DNA of 64,000 nt. It comes from Streptomyces sp. DSM 15324. Lineage in GTDB: Bacteria; Actinomycetota; Actinomycetes; Streptomycetales; Streptomycetaceae. Below are positions 63,317 through 64,000 of this stretch, in pieces. Position 1 is the first letter of the stretch. Every line of letters starts with the position of its first letter. The notes under the pieces were generated by a model. The model did not search any database, was not told the origin of the DNA, and saw only the letters and a list, made by a program, of their open reading frames with translations. Both the position numbers and the translations under genes were made by a program. The DNA lies in NCBI RefSeq assembly GCF_001514285.1, contig NZ_KQ949027.1, forward strand, positions 310,001-374,000, written 5' to 3'.

Positions 63317-64000
63317 CTAGCGGCCCGCTCCGGCGAGCAGTTCACCGGCGAGCAGCTCCTCACTCTCCGTACCACCCCCCGCACGCCGGGTGCGCACCCA
63401 GGCGCGTTTCAGCAGCAGGTGCACATCCGCCTCCCAGGTGAACCCCATGCCGCCGTACACCTGCAGACACTCCCGCGCGCCCCGTACGGCGGCCTCGTCC
63501 GCGAGGAGCCGGGCGGCCGCGATGTCGGCGGGGCCGGCGGTGACGGCGGCCGCGTAGACCGCCGCGCGGGCCACCTCGACCCGCACCAGCAGGTCCGCAC
63601 AGAGGTGCTTGACGGCCTGGAAGGCACCGATCGGCTGCCCGAACTGCTCGCGGGTCCGCGCGTGTTGCACGGCGAGCTCGCACGCGCGCGTGGCGGTGCC
63701 GAGCTGCTCGGCGGCGGTGAGGAGGACGGCGACGGGTTCGGCCGCGGTACGCCCGGCCCGCCTCGGCAGCCGGTGCAGGGGCGTCAACGGATCCACCGAC
63801 CGCAGCGCCACGGCCCCCGAGACGTCCCCGTCCACCCCGTCCACCACGTCCGCCTCGGTCAGCCACTCCACCAGCCCGCCGGTGTCCGCGGTCGTCACGA
63901 CGGTCTCGCCCTCGGCCGCCCCGGGCACCCGGCCCGCCGCGAGGTGGGTGGCGACCAGGGGGCCGGGCAGGAGGGCCCGGCCCGCCTCCTCGAAGGCCAA
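63317..64000 (-). CDS. Acyl-CoA dehydrogenase, C-terminal part (5' end outside window)
   Basis: The 227 visible residues are the C-terminal two thirds of an acyl-CoA dehydrogenase: FEEAGRALLPGPLVATHLAAG, ARTREQFGQPIGAFQAVKHLCADLLVRVEVARAAV and VYGGMGFTWEADVHLLLKRAWVR. It is the short FadE type without an obvious catalytic Glu motif. It could be the partner of the FadE at 58.5 kb. Its promoter lies outside the window. Confidence 0.88.
   Translation of the reverse strand: MAFEEAGRALLPGPLVATHLAAGRVPGAAEGETVVTTADTGGLVEWLTEADVVDGVDGDVSGAVALRSVDPLTPLHRLPRRAGRTAAEPVAVLLTAAEQLGTATRACELAVQHARTREQFGQPIGAFQAVKHLCADLLVRVEVARAAVYAAAVTAGPADIAAARLLADEAAVRGARECLQVYGGMGFTWEADVHLLLKRAWVRTRRAGGGTESEELLAGELLAGAGR

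Noticed and set aside
62785..63384. Minus-strand open frame of 199 residues
   Set aside because: It overlaps the promoter region of the regulator remnant and the end of the acyl-CoA dehydrogenase gene, and has no recognisable domain.

Overview
The window is chromosomal DNA of a high-GC actinomycete, almost certainly a Streptomyces. Codon third positions are strongly G/C, and GTG/TTG starts and 4-bp GTGA/ATGA gene overlaps are common. The AfsR-AfsS-AfsK secondary-metabolism regulators are present, as are HTH(DUF5753)-DUF397-ATPase modules, F420-type enzymes and an expansin-like secreted protein.

Layout: 0-4.5 kb holds a membrane protein, a toxin-like small pair, an intact ATPase/HTH-DUF5753/DUF397 module and a DDN-type nitroreductase-fold protein. 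4.5-7.5 kb is a two-gene ABC exporter. 7.6-15.1 kb holds two minus-strand catabolic operons (LLM oxidoreductase-amidohydrolase-aldehyde dehydrogenase, and amidohydrolase-LLM oxidoreductase-SDR). 15.3-18.7 kb is afsR-afsS. 18.7-22.8 kb is a divergent FadD3-type ligase and a lipid-transfer/thiolase-DUF35-enoyl-CoA hydratase operon. 22.8-29.3 kb is an accessory patchwork: VapBC, a VapBC45-like pair, antitoxin and zinc-finger remnants, a graspetide methyltransferase with a beheaded ATP-grasp gene, and a TnpB element. 29.3-34.6 kb is afsK, a probable kbpA, a TetR gene, an AsnC gene and a LysE exporter. 34.6-51 kb mixes more CoA-type catabolic genes with an expansin, a broken HTH-DUF5753 module, a TNT toxin with candidate immunity gene, GNATs, FMO and an amine oxidase. 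51-57.4 kb holds two MFS transporters, a GlxA-type AraC regulator and an unusual sensor kinase. 57.4-64 kb is an ADH-acyl-CoA dehydrogenase-SDR operon divergent from a cyclase, an anti-sigma-type ATPase and a partial acyl-CoA dehydrogenase.

The most interesting signal is a repeated 15-bp palindrome, CTGAC-N5-GTCAG, found at ten clear positions plus two degenerate ones. Every copy lies just upstream of one of the scattered catabolic operons (LLM, SDR, amidohydrolases, FadD3-like ligase, two lipid-transfer/thiolase genes, two DUF35 proteins, acyl-CoA dehydrogenases, hydratases, ADP-forming acyl-CoA ligase, flavin reductase, cyclase). I saw no copy upstream of the other genes. This suggests one dedicated TetR-type repressor controlling a single catabolic regulon for an unidentified, probably cyclic or branched (terpenoid- or steroid-like) carboxylic acid.

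The afsK and afsS-afsR parts of the locus are separated by about 10.6 kb. That interval holds two operons of this regulon plus the toxin-antitoxin, graspetide and IS debris.
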